Assembly (NCBI RefSeq): GCF_022803015.1
Contig: NZ_JAFKON010000005.1
Span: forward strand, 280,691-344,690
DNA from: Arthrobacter humicola
GTDB lineage: Bacteria; Actinomycetota; Actinomycetes; Actinomycetales; Micrococcaceae
Direction of reading: 5' to 3'
Length of the DNA stretch: 64,000 nucleotides
In this document: one piece after another, positions 8,149 to 17,218 of the stretch
Position numbering within the stretch: the stretch's first letter is position 1
How the letters are laid out: every line of letters starts with the position of its first letter
Program-made: the position numbers and the translations under genes
Notes under the pieces: model-generated
The model's database searches: none
The model's input: the letters and a program-made list of their open reading frames with translations, nothing else
Told to the model about the DNA's origin: nothing

Positions 8149-9627
8149 ATGCCAAACGGACTTCTTGACGATGCAAGCCTCCGCACCCATCCCGACGGTC
8201 TCGCGCTGGCCTTGACCCTGCCGTGGTACCGGAGTCTGTGGCTCTCCTCGGTCTCCAGCCTGCGGCTCACCGTCGACGGCCAGGATATCCCCGCCGGGAA
8301 CCTGTCCCTGGAACTGGGTGGTGTCCGCTATGCGCTCCCGGACCTGCCCGCTCAAAGCGAAACTCTCTGGTACCTCCAGGAACATCCCTTGCTTATCGCC
8401 ACAACGGAGACCCCTGTTGCCCTGGGCGAGCAGCACACCGTCCGGCTCATCGGTGAGCTGCGCCTGCCGTACATGCAGATTGCTCCCGGCCAGGACGGCG
8501 GTCCCGGCATGTACGTTCCCAACTTCGTGAACCAGACGATGGAGCTGACCGTCACGGACAGGGCTGCGGGGGCACCGGAACTGACGACGGCGGTCACGCC
8601 GCCCCCACCGAAAGCGGAGGATGATCCGTTCTCGCTGGGGCTCACCCTGTACTCGGCAAGCGCCGAATTCCGGGCCGGCTGGTACGACTTCGACGGTCTG
8701 CTGAACCGCGTGGCCGAGCTCGGCATCGGCCCCGGGATCGAAATTGTGGCATCGCAGGTCCTGCCTACCTATCCCAACGTGACTGACGACTTCGTGCGCT
8801 CGTGGCAGCGCGCCTTCGACAAGCACGGCTTCACCGCCAGCTCCTTCGGCGCCAATCTGGACATGGGACGCCGCCGTGACCGCGACATGACCCCGGACGA
8901 GGAGTACGAGTTCACGCAGACACTCTTCCACGGCGCCAAGAAGCTCGGTTTCCCGCTCGTCCGCATCCAGAGCGCGAAGCCGGAGCTGCTTCGCCGGCTG
9001 CTGCCGCTCGCCGAGGACCTCGAACTCAAACTTGCCTACGAGATCCATGCACCGCTGGGACCCAACTCGCCCGAGATCATGAAGGTCCGCGACGTCTACG
9101 CCGAGCTTGATTCACCGCTGCTGGGCTTCGTGGCTGACTTCTCCTCCACCATGCACAGCATGTCTCCCACGCTCCTGCGCGCGGTTCGCCGTGCCGGGCT
9201 GGACGATGACGCTGTGGAAAGGCTGCAGGCTATCTGGGGCACTGAGGCACCGATACGGGTGCGGCAGGAGGAGTTCATTGCGTACCTGCGGGGACGTGAC
9301 TTCGATCCTGCCCGGCTTGGATCCTTCGCCCACCTGGCGTTCAACATGCACGGCCACGTCAGCCCGAAGGAGTGGGCTGACATCATGCCGCAAATCATGC
9401 ACGTCCACGCGAAGTTCTACGACATTGATGAGCAGGGCAACGAGCCGGCCATCGACTATCCGGAACTGGTCCGCGTATTCGTCGAAGGCGGCTACCGCGG
9501 TTACTGGTCCAGCGAATGGGAAGGTCATGCCTTCGCCGAGCTCGGTGAGGTGGATCCGCTGCTGCTGGTGCGGAAGCAGCATGACCTTATCCGCAAGAGC
9601 ATGCGGACGGCCCTGGCATCAGCCTGA
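8149..9627 (+). CDS. Fused C-glycoside deglycosidase-like beta-alpha protein, second copy
   Basis: A 492-residue fusion. Residues 1 to about 140 are the DUF6379-type beta domain with the LPWYRSLWLS motif. A proline-rich linker (TPPPPKAEDD) follows, and the TIM-barrel alpha domain runs from about 160 to 492. The alpha part closely tracks the free alpha protein at 18339-19403: both have NLDMGRR.RDRDMTPDEEY, FSSTMHS.SPTL, FDPARLG and HVHAKFYDIDE. The beta part tracks the free protein at 19412-19810. All four presumed metal ligands are kept (E of YEIHAP, D of VADFSS, H of HVHAKF, E of SSEWEGH), so it should be catalytic. AAAGAGAG precedes the start. A hairpin terminator follows at 9650. Confidence 0.83.
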   Translation: MPNGLLDDASLRTHPDGLALALTLPWYRSLWLSSVSSLRLTVDGQDIPAGNLSLELGGVRYALPDLPAQSETLWYLQEHPLLIATTETPVALGEQHTVRLIGELRLPYMQIAPGQDGGPGMYVPNFVNQTMELTVTDRAAGAPELTTAVTPPPPKAEDDPFSLGLTLYSASAEFRAGWYDFDGLLNRVAELGIGPGIEIVASQVLPTYPNVTDDFVRSWQRAFDKHGFTASSFGANLDMGRRRDRDMTPDEEYEFTQTLFHGAKKLGFPLVRIQSAKPELLRRLLPLAEDLELKLAYEIHAPLGPNSPEIMKVRDVYAELDSPLLGFVADFSSTMHSMSPTLLRAVRRAGLDDDAVERLQAIWGTEAPIRVRQEEFIAYLRGRDFDPARLGSFAHLAFNMHGHVSPKEWADIMPQIMHVHAKFYDIDEQGNEPAIDYPELVRVFVEGGYRGYWSSEWEGHAFAELGEVDPLLLVRKQHDLIRKSMRTALASA

Positions 9628-9649
9628 CCTGAAAGACCGACGTCCCATA

Positions 9650-9689
9650 GCCTCGATGCCCGTCCGTTTAGCCGGCCGGGCATCGAGGC
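9650..9689. terminator. Hairpin terminator between convergent genes
   Basis: GCCTCGATGCCCG at 9650-9662 pairs perfectly with 9677-9689 across a 14-base loop. It sits between the stop of the fusion gene and the stop of the convergent LysR gene, so it can serve both strands. A short TTTAA follows on the plus strand. Confidence 0.7.
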
Positions 9690-9691
9690 GT

Positions 9692-10636
9692 TTAAGGGGC
9701 TTCCTTGGTTGCGGCGGCTGCCACGATGTCGGCAGCCTCTTTGAAGAGGCCCCGCATCCACTCATGCTCGGAGTCGCGGTTGTGCACGGGGTGCCACCAC
9801 AAGGCATTAACCAGCGGCGTGGCATCGAAGGGCAGCGGCAGGATCCGAATCCCGCCCACGCGCAGGGCGAACGGCACCAGGGCCGCCTGGATGAGCGCGA
9901 TCCGGTTGGTCCCAACCACAAAGTGCGGCAAGGACTGGAAACTTTCAACAACCACGTCCACGCGGGGCTCAACGCCCAGCTGCTGGATCTGCCGTTCCGC
10001 CGAGGTTGAGGCTGAGCGCGTCTGATAGGTCATCACCCAGGGAAGTTCAGCGATGTTTTCCATGGTGATTTGCTCGCCGACGGCTTCATTGGACGTGGAG
10101 ACCACGGCCACCCACCCGTCCCTCCACAGGTCCAGGTAGGGCAGCCCGGTGAGGAATCCGTGGGGAATCACCATGCCGTCCACCGACCGAAGGCGGTTGG
10201 CTGCATCCTCCACCACCATCGGATTGTGGAGCATAAACCGGAACCGGACAGCTGGGGCGCGCTCGGCTGCAAGCTCGGAAACAACCCGGCCAATGGTCGT
10301 GAAGCCGTAATCCGAGCCGTAGATGGAGAACTCGCGCTCGGATTCTGTGGGCTCCCAGGTGGCCTGGCTTTCGAAGACGCGGCGTGCGGCCTCCAGTGCG
10401 GTGGTGGTGTGCTCCGCGAGCCGGAGGGCGAAGGGGGTGAGCTCGTAAGCATTGCCGCGGCGGGCCAGGATCGGGTCACCGAAGTGGGATCGGAGCCGGG
10501 CGAGCGAGGCGCTGAGCGCCGGCTGGCTGAGGTGGAGCCGCTCGGCCGCCCTGGTAACGCTTCGCTCGGTAATGAGGGCATCCAGCGAGATCAGCAGGTT
10601 GAGGTCGAGACGGGAAAGCAGGACATGTTTCGTCAC
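9692..10636 (-). CDS. LysR-family transcriptional regulator
   Basis: A 314-residue regulator from the GTG at 10636. The frame continues to 10711, but LysR proteins of this type begin just before 'SRLDLNLLISLDAL', and an AAAGGA lies about 10 bases before the GTG. Residues 8-65 form the winged helix (RSVTRAAERLHLSQPALSASLARLR), with a NodD/PcpR-like effector domain after it. It is divergent from the 12-gene transporter and glycoside operon starting at 10865 and is the natural candidate to control it. The 228-base divergent region contains two copies of an ACTTATGT element. The inducer is unknown; the original glycoside, its aglycone or a keto-sugar are all possible. Confidence 0.87.
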   Translation of the reverse strand: MTKHVLLSRLDLNLLISLDALITERSVTRAAERLHLSQPALSASLARLRSHFGDPILARRGNAYELTPFALRLAEHTTTALEAARRVFESQATWEPTESEREFSIYGSDYGFTTIGRVVSELAAERAPAVRFRFMLHNPMVVEDAANRLRSVDGMVIPHGFLTGLPYLDLWRDGWVAVVSTSNEAVGEQITMENIAELPWVMTYQTRSASTSAERQIQQLGVEPRVDVVVESFQSLPHFVVGTNRIALIQAALVPFALRVGGIRILPLPFDATPLVNALWWHPVHNRDSEHEWMRGLFKEAADIVAAAATKEAP

Positions 10637-10748
10637 GGCGCAGCGATCCTTTGGAAGTGGAACCGTTTCAAGGGAGTTTATCAGCGGGATCAATAACGTA
10701 GGCGAAGCCATCAGGGATCTGGATGGACCTTCCGCGGACCCCCGTTAA

Positions 10749-10788
10749 ACTTATGTCCGTCATAGCAAAGACTTATGTGTCTTTTAGG
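10749..10788 (+). promoter_or_regulatory. Tandem ACTTATGT elements upstream of the sugar operon
   Basis: ACTTATGT occurs at 10749-10756 and again at 10771-10778, exactly 22 bases apart (two helical turns). The second copy extends to ACTTATGTGTCTTTTAGG, which matches 23199-23216 at 16 of 18 positions. It could be a regulator site, or part of a shared promoter element. Confidence 0.45.
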
Positions 10789-10864
10789 CACATCTCCTGC
10801 ATACTTGTGAGTGACCGGGGTCACGACACCCGGATTTTGGACAATGAAGTCAGAAAGGCTGGAC

Positions 10865-12154
10865 ATGACACAGCACCGTCGCTATTCAGGCCTGAAGGTC
10901 GGCGCCCTCGCCGTCCCCACCGTCGCAGCACTCATTCTTACCGGTTGCTCGGCCTCCACCGGCAGCAGCTCCTCTTCGGGTGGTTCCCAGGAATTTTCAC
11001 TGTCCTTCGCGACATCCAACACCATCGAGAGCCCCTTCCAGGTGTTGGCAGAAAATTACATGAAGTCACACCCGAACGTGAAAATCACCTTCAATCCTCA
11101 GCCGAACGACTCCTACGACCAGACCCTGCGCACACAGCTCCAGGCCGGAAACGCCTCAGACGTCGTAGTGACCTCACCCGGCTCCGGCACCGGCCGCAGC
11201 ATCCTGCCGCTCGTCCAGGCAGGTTTCCTTGAACCGCTTGACGATGCCGCGAAGCAACTGCTCCCCGAGGGAAGCGCCAGCACCTTTGGAACCGACGGCA
11301 AGGTGTACGGCCAGGCCACGGAAATTACGATCTCTGCCTTGGTGAGTAATGAGACGGCTGCAACTGCAGCCGGTGGCTTCCCTGCCGACTTTTCCTCCCT
11401 CCAGCAGCAGTGCAAGGCTCTGGAGTCCTCCGGTAAATCCCTCTTTGCCCTTGCCGGATCAGCCCCTCCCAACACAGGGCTGATGGCGATGTCCCTGGCA
11501 GCCTCGCGCGTCTACGCGGAAGACCCGAAATGGAACGATAAGCGCGCTGCGAAGGAAGCCACCTTCGCGGGCTCGGACGGTTGGAAGTCAGCCCTCGAAG
11601 CAGTTAATACCTTGAAGGACGCGGGCTGCTTCCAGAAGGGTGCTGCCGGCGGCGGCTTCGATGCCATCACCAAGGGGCTTGCCAGCGGAACGTCCGTGAG
11701 CGGCTTCATCCCGGCTCCAAGCTGGAAGCAGCTGCAGTCCGCCGCTGGGGGCTCCCAGTTCGCCGTTCGGCCGTTCCCGGCGGAACAGGGCTCAGGTAAT
11801 AGCTACGTATTTGCCAGCGCAAACTACGCCTTCTCCATCAACGCGGCCTCCAAGAACAAGGACGCTGCCAAGGCCTTCCTCGACTGGGCCGCCCAGCCTG
11901 AGCAGACCAAGGCATTCGCAGAAATCGACGGTGCCCTGCCGGTCAGCGGACTCGACAAGTACGATTTCGACGGCGGCGCCTATAAGAACGTCGGCGGCCT
12001 GATGAAGGACGGCAAATACGGCCCCCTGCCCAACATCCAGTGGCCGAATTCCGCCGTCTACGACGCACTGGCCACGGGGGTCCAGGGCATCATCACCGGC
12101 CAGAAGAGCCCTGACCAGGTCCTGCAGGCCATGGACGCGGCCTGGGATCAGTAG
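10865..12154 (+). CDS. Sugar ABC transporter substrate-binding lipoprotein (CUT1 type)
   Basis: 429 residues from ATG 10865, chosen because AAAGG lies 8-12 bases upstream; in-frame ATGs at 10844 and 10811 lack such a site. A basic N-terminus, hydrophobic core and lipobox (ILTGCS) show a lipoprotein signal peptide. The mature part is an extracellular solute-binding protein family 1 type (FSLSFATSNTIESPFQVLAENY, FAVRPFPAEQ). It captures a saccharide or glycoside outside the cell for the two permeases that follow. First gene of the operon 10865-22048. No ATPase gene is present, so a shared MsmK/UgpC-type ATPase elsewhere must energise transport. Confidence 0.88.
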   Translation: MTQHRRYSGLKVGALAVPTVAALILTGCSASTGSSSSSGGSQEFSLSFATSNTIESPFQVLAENYMKSHPNVKITFNPQPNDSYDQTLRTQLQAGNASDVVVTSPGSGTGRSILPLVQAGFLEPLDDAAKQLLPEGSASTFGTDGKVYGQATEITISALVSNETAATAAGGFPADFSSLQQQCKALESSGKSLFALAGSAPPNTGLMAMSLAASRVYAEDPKWNDKRAAKEATFAGSDGWKSALEAVNTLKDAGCFQKGAAGGGFDAITKGLASGTSVSGFIPAPSWKQLQSAAGGSQFAVRPFPAEQGSGNSYVFASANYAFSINAASKNKDAAKAFLDWAAQPEQTKAFAEIDGALPVSGLDKYDFDGGAYKNVGGLMKDGKYGPLPNIQWPNSAVYDALATGVQGIITGQKSPDQVLQAMDAAWDQ

Positions 12155-12208
12155 CAGTTCTTGACCATCAACGTTCCGACGACTCAAAGGGACAAGCAAG
12201 GAATACCA

Positions 12209-13168
12209 ATGACTGCGACGATGCAACCGAAAAGCGAAGCAGCTGAAGCACCCCGGCGAGGCAAGCGGACGCCGGGGGCGGGTGAGAACACCCGTCCCCG
12301 GCGCGGGCCCATGCAGTTCGGACACTGGTGGTGGGCGCTGCCCGGGATCGCCCTGGTGTTTGCCATCCACTACGTGGCAACTGGAATCGGCGGATTCTTC
12401 GCCTTTACCAACTGGACGGGCATCGGCTCGTTCAAAATCACGGGCTGGACAAACTTTGAGGCCATCTTCAAGGACCCCACGAAACTCGGAGCCCTCTCCA
12501 ATACCCTCTTTCTGGCCTTTGGCTCGGTTCTCCTGGGCAACATCGCCGGGTTGGTTATTGCGCTGGGCCTGAACCGCGTCGTCAAGACGCGCTACATCCT
12601 CCGGACCCTCTTCTTCATGCCGGTGGTGCTCAGCCCGCTGGCCACGGCCTACATCTGGAAATACATCTTCGACTTCGACGGTCCGCTCAATGCCTTCCTT
12701 ACGGCAATAGGCGCCGGCGACCAGGCCAAGCCGTGGCTGGCCGACCCGCAGTGGGCCATCTGGACCGTGCTTGTGGTGCTGGTCTGGTCTTCCACCGGCT
12801 TTGCCATGGTGATTTTTATGGCCGGCCTGGCCGGTGTCCCCGTGGAAGTGGAGGAGGCGGCGGCCATTGACGGTGCCAATCTGTGGCAGCGGTTCCGCAA
12901 CGTTACCCTGCCCGCCATCCGCCCCGCCGTCGCCATCGCCACCACGCTGGGAATCGTCCAGGGGCTGCGCGTCTTCGATCCCATCATGGCGCTCACCGGC
13001 GGCGGACCGGCCGGAGCGACGGAAACGCTGGCCACGCTGGTTTACAAGCAGGCCTTTGCGCTCGGGAACTTCGGGGGCGGTGCCGCCCTGGCCCTGGTGC
13101 TCGCCGCCATCATCCTGATCTTCGCCGTTCTCCAGCAGCGGCTGACGCGTTCGAACCCTGAGGACTAA
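12209..13168 (+). CDS. Sugar ABC transporter permease (MalF-like)
   Basis: About 319 residues from ATG 12209, which has AAGGA at 12198-12202; an in-frame TTG at 12161 overlaps no clear ribosome site. A charged 35-residue N-terminal tail is followed by six hydrophobic segments typical of CUT1 permeases. The EAA loop is recognisable near the C-terminal third (EVEEAAAIDGANLWQRFRNV). It pairs with the permease at 13172 to form the membrane channel. A 54-base gap separates it from the binding protein. Confidence 0.9.
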   Translation: MTATMQPKSEAAEAPRRGKRTPGAGENTRPRRGPMQFGHWWWALPGIALVFAIHYVATGIGGFFAFTNWTGIGSFKITGWTNFEAIFKDPTKLGALSNTLFLAFGSVLLGNIAGLVIALGLNRVVKTRYILRTLFFMPVVLSPLATAYIWKYIFDFDGPLNAFLTAIGAGDQAKPWLADPQWAIWTVLVVLVWSSTGFAMVIFMAGLAGVPVEVEEAAAIDGANLWQRFRNVTLPAIRPAVAIATTLGIVQGLRVFDPIMALTGGGPAGATETLATLVYKQAFALGNFGGGAALALVLAAIILIFAVLQQRLTRSNPED

Positions 13169-13171
13169 GCC

Positions 13172-14008
13172 ATGTTCCGCTACACCAAACTCACCCTGCT
13201 CCGCGAAGTCGGCCTATGGGCGCTCGCCCTGGTGTTCCTCGCGCCGTTCTACTTCCTGGTGACAACTGCCCTGAAGCCGGACAGCGAGTTGTTCACCACC
13301 TCGGCCCTGGCTCCGCCAACAAACCCCGACTTCAGCAACTTTATCGACGTCCTCACTGCCACCGGCAACTCCAACGTGGTGATGGGCCTGGTCAACAGCG
13401 CCATCATCACCGCAGGCAGCATCGTGGGGCTGATCGCACTCGGCTCCATCACCGGATATGTCATCACCCGCAGCACCCGACGCTGGAGCAAGGGCGCGTA
13501 TTACCTCTTCCTGATCGCCATCATCCTCCCCGGCCAGCTCGGCGCCGTCCCTCTCTACATGGGTGCACGGGCCCTTGGACTCACCGGATCCGCTTGGGGC
13601 CTGATCATCCTCTACACGGGCATGCTCCTGCCGTTGTCGATCTTCCTCTACGCAAACTTCTTCCGCGGCCTCGGCACGGACTACGAAGAAGCGGCCACCA
13701 TCGACGGCGCCAGCAAATCCCAGATTTTCTCCAAGGTGGTGTTCCCCATGATGGCCCCAGCCACGGGAACGGTCACCATCTTCGCCGGGCTCATCGTGTG
13801 GAACGACTTCTTCACGTCGCTGATCTTCCTGGGCGGCTCCGCCAACCAGACGCTGCCGGTGGCCATGTACTACTACATCGGCTCCCTGGTTTCCCAGTGG
13901 AACTCGATCTTCGCGATAGTGATCGTTTCCATGATTCCCATCCTGGCGCTGTTCCTGTTCGCGCAGAAACGGTTCATCCAGGGCTTCTCCGGCGGCCTGA
14001 AGGGCTGA
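13172..14008 (+). CDS. Sugar ABC transporter permease (MalG-like)
   Basis: 278 residues with six predicted membrane segments. The EAA motif (DYEEAATIDGASKSQIFSKVV) and the C-terminal 'FAQKRFIQGFSGGLKG' ending are characteristic of MalG-type CUT1 permeases. It starts 3 bases after the MalF-like permease stops, so translation is coupled. Partner in uptake of the operon's sugar or glycoside substrate. Confidence 0.92.
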   Translation: MFRYTKLTLLREVGLWALALVFLAPFYFLVTTALKPDSELFTTSALAPPTNPDFSNFIDVLTATGNSNVVMGLVNSAIITAGSIVGLIALGSITGYVITRSTRRWSKGAYYLFLIAIILPGQLGAVPLYMGARALGLTGSAWGLIILYTGMLLPLSIFLYANFFRGLGTDYEEAATIDGASKSQIFSKVVFPMMAPATGTVTIFAGLIVWNDFFTSLIFLGGSANQTLPVAMYYYIGSLVSQWNSIFAIVIVSMIPILALFLFAQKRFIQGFSGGLKG

Positions 14009-14014
14009 CCCGCG

Positions 14015-14386
14015 ATGGTTGACAACCGCGCAGCGTTCGAGCGCTTCGTGGAGATCTTCTACACCCAAAAACGGGTGCGTGAAGCCTTCGACTTCCTTGT
14101 GGCCGGCGACTACCGGCAGCACAACCCGGCCATTCCTGACGGGCCGGAGGCGGCAGTAAGTATGCTGACGCCGAAGTTCGACGGATCGCCAGACTCCCGG
14201 TTCGAGGTTCAGCGCATCCTGGTGGACGGTGACCTGGCGTTGGTGCATGTACGCGCTTCAGGTCCCGGGCGTCCCGACGCCGCCGTCGCAGACATTTACC
14301 GCTTTGAAAACGGGCGGATTGTTGAGCATTGGGACGTGCTTCAGACGGTTCCCGAGGACCCGGTCCACGACCACCCCATGTTTTAA
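14015..14386 (+). CDS. SnoaL-like (NTF2-fold) protein
   Basis: A 123-residue protein with the SnoaL/NTF2-like cone fold signature: an N-terminal helix with FYTQKRVREAFDFLVAGDYRQHNP, then LVHVRASGPGRPDAAVADIYRFENGRIVEHWDVLQTVP. Such proteins bind small hydrophobic or polyketide-like ligands and may isomerise, hydrate or hydrolyse them. The conserved H and D residues (YRQHNP, EHWD) are present. It sits between the transporter and the TIM isomerase with only 6 bases before it. A role on the aglycone or on a keto-sugar intermediate is an inference from location. Confidence 0.8.
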   Translation: MVDNRAAFERFVEIFYTQKRVREAFDFLVAGDYRQHNPAIPDGPEAAVSMLTPKFDGSPDSRFEVQRILVDGDLALVHVRASGPGRPDAAVADIYRFENGRIVEHWDVLQTVPEDPVHDHPMF

Positions 14387-14416
14387 ACCACTACTTCAAT
14401 TCTCTAGGAGACATCC

Positions 14417-15193
14417 ATGTTCCAACTTTCGCCCAATATCGACCTTTTGTTCGCCGAAGCAGGCGAAAGTGCTGCTGACCGGGTTCGCGCGGCGGCAGCA
14501 GCCGGCTTCGACGCCGTCGAAATGTGGGGCCCGACGGGCAAAGACATTCCGGCCCTGAAGCACGCACTCGAGGAAACCGGAGTCCAGCTCACCTCCCAAC
14601 TGGCGGAACCGCGTATGCAGTTCATGATCCCGCCCCGCAACCACGATGCTTTCTACACCGGGCTGGACGCCGGCGTCGAAGTGGCACAGCAGCTCGGCTG
14701 CCCCCGGTTGGTAGTGGGCAGCGGTACCGGATTCGGCGGGCGCAAGCGGCAGGACCAGCTGGACGAACTGATTGAGATCTTCACCCGAGGCGTCGCGCAC
14801 ATCGAGGGTTCCGGCATCACCCTGGTTCTCGAACCGGTCAACGTCAGGGTTGACCACCCGGGAGCCCTGCTGGACCGGACCTCGGAAGCCGTCTATGTCG
14901 CCAAGGGCGTCAACTCGCCCAACTTCGGCGTTCTCTACGACCTCTACCACTCCACGGTCGAGGGCGAGGACGTGGCCGCCGAGCTCGCCAACGCCGGCGA
15001 CCTCATCAAGTATGTTCAGATCGCAGATGTGCCGGGGCGCGGCGAACCCGGTTCCGGTTCCATCGACTGGCACGCCCGGCTCACGGACCTGGGGAACAGC
15101 GGATATGCCGGCCCCATCGGGCTCGAGTACTACCCGACGATCGACTCGGCGAAGTCCGTCCGGCGCATCCAGGAACTGGTGGCGGGATGGTGA
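14417..15193 (+). CDS. Hydroxypyruvate-isomerase-like TIM-barrel protein
   Basis: A 258-residue xylose-isomerase-like TIM barrel of the Hyi/sugar epimerase group. It begins MFQLSPNIDLLFAEAG and shows PRMQFMIPPRN, VLEPVNVRVDHPGALLD, the D/H pair FGVLYDLYHSTVEG, QIADVPGRGEPGSGSIDW and IGLEYYP near the end. These E-D-H-E positions bind the catalytic divalent metal in the family. It probably isomerises a hexulose, tetrulose or hydroxypyruvate-like intermediate. GGAGA precedes the start. Its last 7 bases overlap the following GMC oxidase gene. Confidence 0.85.
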   Translation: MFQLSPNIDLLFAEAGESAADRVRAAAAAGFDAVEMWGPTGKDIPALKHALEETGVQLTSQLAEPRMQFMIPPRNHDAFYTGLDAGVEVAQQLGCPRLVVGSGTGFGGRKRQDQLDELIEIFTRGVAHIEGSGITLVLEPVNVRVDHPGALLDRTSEAVYVAKGVNSPNFGVLYDLYHSTVEGEDVAAELANAGDLIKYVQIADVPGRGEPGSGSIDWHARLTDLGNSGYAGPIGLEYYPTIDSAKSVRRIQELVAGW

Positions 15194-16749
15194 GCGGTAA
15201 CCGGTATCCCGTTGCGGTCGACGTCGCCATCGTCGGCAGCGGCCCCACGGCAGCGGCATACGCACGGATCCTCAGCGAGGAAGCCCCTGGTGCCACCATC
15301 GCCATGTTCGAGGTGGGCCCCACGGTCAGCAGTCCACCCGGGGCGCACGTCAAGAACATTGAGGATCCTGAACGCCGCAGCCTCGCGCAGCGGGCATCGG
15401 AAGGCCCCGGCGCAGGTGCCGAAACGGTGAACTCACCCGGCGCGGTCAAGAGCGGGGAGCGACGGGCCAGGCCCGGAACCTACCTGCTGCAGGACGGCTA
15501 CGCCTTCCCCGGCGAGGACGGGATGCCCGTCGCCGCCATGTCCAGCAACGTGGGCGGCATGGCCGCCCACTGGACCGCTGCCTGCCCCCGCCCGGGCGGC
15601 AAAGAGCGCATTCCGTTCCTGCCGGACCTTGAAGAGCTTCTTGACGACGCCGACCGACTGCTGGGGGTGACCACCCGCGCCTTCGACGGGGCTCCGTTCT
15701 CTGACCTCGTCCGGGAACGACTCGCCGCCGCCGTGGACGCGGGCCGTGACACCGCCTACCGCGTCCAGCCCATGCCTCTTGCTGTGCACCGGCGGGAGGA
15801 CGGCGGCCTGGTCTGGTCAGGTTCCGACGTCGTGATGGGGGATGCGACCCGGGAAAATCCGCAGTTTGAACTCTATGATGAGTCGCTGGTAACGCGTGTG
15901 CTCCTGGAGGATGGCGCTGCTGCCGGCATCGAAGTCCAGGACCGCCGCAGCGGCGAAACCCATCAGGTGGCGGCCCGCTACGTTGTGGTGGGTGCAGATG
16001 CCCTGCGCACGCCGCAGCTGCTGTGGGCTTCCGGGATCCGGCCCGACGCCCTGGGCCGCTACCTCAACGACCAGGCGCAGGTAGTGTTCGCGAGCCGGCT
16101 GCGCGATGTCACCGCTCCGCAGGGCCGGGCAGCCGCCAGCGGCGCGCTCAGTGAGCAGAGCGGAGTTGCCTGGGTTCCCTACACGGACGGGGCGCCCTTC
16201 CACGGCCAGATCATGCAACTGGATGCGTCACCGGTTCCCTTGGCCGACGATGACCCCGTTGTCCCGGGCTCTATCGTGGGGCTTGGGCTGTTCTGCGCCA
16301 AGGATCTGCAGCGCGAGGACCGGGTGGCGTTCGACGACGGTGTCCGCGACTCGTACGGGATGCCCGCCATGCGCATCCACTACCGCCTCACGCGGCGGGA
16401 TCACGAGGTACTGGACCGCGCCAAGCAGGAAATTGTCCGCCTGGGCAAGGCGGTGGGTGAGCCGCTCGACGAGCGTCCGTTCGTCATGCCGCCCGGCGCA
16501 TCGCTTCACTACCAGGGCACAACCAGGATGGGCGCAAGGGACGACGGCCAGAGCGTGTGTTCGCCCGACAGCCAGGTGTGGCAGGTCCCCGGCCTCTTCG
16601 TGGCTGGCAACGGCGTCATTCCCACCGCCACGGCATGCAATCCCACGCTGACCGCTGTAGCGCTCGCAGTGCGCGGGGCCCGGAAACTCAAAGAAGAACT
16701 CAACAGCTCTTTACTTATGTCTGAATCAGACAATAGACTGACTAAATAA
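15187..16749 (+). CDS. GMC/pyranose-oxidase-like FAD oxidoreductase (candidate glycoside 3-oxidase)
   Basis: 520 residues. The N-terminal dinucleotide motif VAIVGSGPTAAAYA has Ala in place of the third Gly. GGMAAHWT near residue 128 matches the region where fungal pyranose 2-oxidase attaches FAD through His. The C-terminal GMC part carries LHYQGTTRMG (H441) and PTATACNPTLT (N485), the expected catalytic His/Asn pair. Bacterial relatives include the C-glycoside 3-oxidases (CarA type), which oxidise the sugar C3-OH and so prime C-C cleavage. It sits directly before alpha/beta lyase genes, which supports that role. A second copy is at 28566. Overlaps the upstream isomerase gene. Confidence 0.85.
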   Translation: MVSGNRYPVAVDVAIVGSGPTAAAYARILSEEAPGATIAMFEVGPTVSSPPGAHVKNIEDPERRSLAQRASEGPGAGAETVNSPGAVKSGERRARPGTYLLQDGYAFPGEDGMPVAAMSSNVGGMAAHWTAACPRPGGKERIPFLPDLEELLDDADRLLGVTTRAFDGAPFSDLVRERLAAAVDAGRDTAYRVQPMPLAVHRREDGGLVWSGSDVVMGDATRENPQFELYDESLVTRVLLEDGAAAGIEVQDRRSGETHQVAARYVVVGADALRTPQLLWASGIRPDALGRYLNDQAQVVFASRLRDVTAPQGRAAASGALSEQSGVAWVPYTDGAPFHGQIMQLDASPVPLADDDPVVPGSIVGLGLFCAKDLQREDRVAFDDGVRDSYGMPAMRIHYRLTRRDHEVLDRAKQEIVRLGKAVGEPLDERPFVMPPGASLHYQGTTRMGARDDGQSVCSPDSQVWQVPGLFVAGNGVIPTATACNPTLTAVALAVRGARKLKEELNSSLLMSESDNRLTK

Positions 16750-16822
16750 TGAATAAGTGGTGCGATGCCGCTGCTATTTCGTTCAATCACAGGCAACGCA
16801 TGCCGCAGACAAGGAGGTCTCG

Positions 16823-17218
16823 ATGATCGCCGACCGCATAATCGAGCAGGGAACACTGATCACCCAAGACGGCCGTACCGCCGTCGAAGTCCGCATCCCC
16901 TGGTACCGGGCCCTGCCGGGTTCCTGCATCGCTGGAGCTGCATTGACAGTGGACGGCGTCAGCGCCCCCGAGGGCTCACTGCGCTGGACCATGAACAACC
17001 GCACTTTCAGCTTCGAGGAACTCGTGGACGAGACCGGCGAATGGTGGTTCCCGCTGGACTCGGCAGTCCTTTCGGGCGACCTTCCCGTCCCGGACAGCCG
17101 GACCGAGCACGAGGTCAGGGTGGACCTGAAGCTCTACATCCCCTACATCATCACCGACCACGGCGTGCTGCACATCGAAGAGCACGACACCAAGACCATG
17201 AAGGTGGCACAGCGATGA
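16823..17218 (+). CDS. C-glycoside deglycosidase-like beta subunit (DUF6379)
   Basis: 131 residues from ATG 16823, with an excellent AAGGAGG at 16811-16817; the upstream in-frame extension to 16757 is not needed. It shows the beta-subunit pattern: EVRIPWYRALPGS near residue 25, LTVDGVSAPEGSLRWTMNNRTFSFEEL, WWFPLDSAVL and LKLYIPYI. In characterised C-deglycosidases the small beta-sandwich subunit packs against the alpha TIM barrel and helps form the active site. The last 4 bases overlap the alpha gene (ATGA), which fits stoichiometric production. Confidence 0.82.
   Translation: MIADRIIEQGTLITQDGRTAVEVRIPWYRALPGSCIAGAALTVDGVSAPEGSLRWTMNNRTFSFEELVDETGEWWFPLDSAVLSGDLPVPDSRTEHEVRVDLKLYIPYIITDHGVLHIEEHDTKTMKVAQR

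Noticed and set aside
6642..8270. 542-codon minus-strand frame
   Set aside because: Antisense shadow of the fused lyase gene; GC-rich sequence keeps it open by codon bias.
10657..10669. LacI-like palindrome TGGAACCGTTTCA
   Set aside because: One mismatch, odd length and no LacI gene adjacent; too weak to call as an operator.
13214..14248. 344-codon minus-strand frame
   Set aside because: Antisense to the MalG-like permease and SnoaL-like genes, with His/Glu/Gly-rich non-protein composition.
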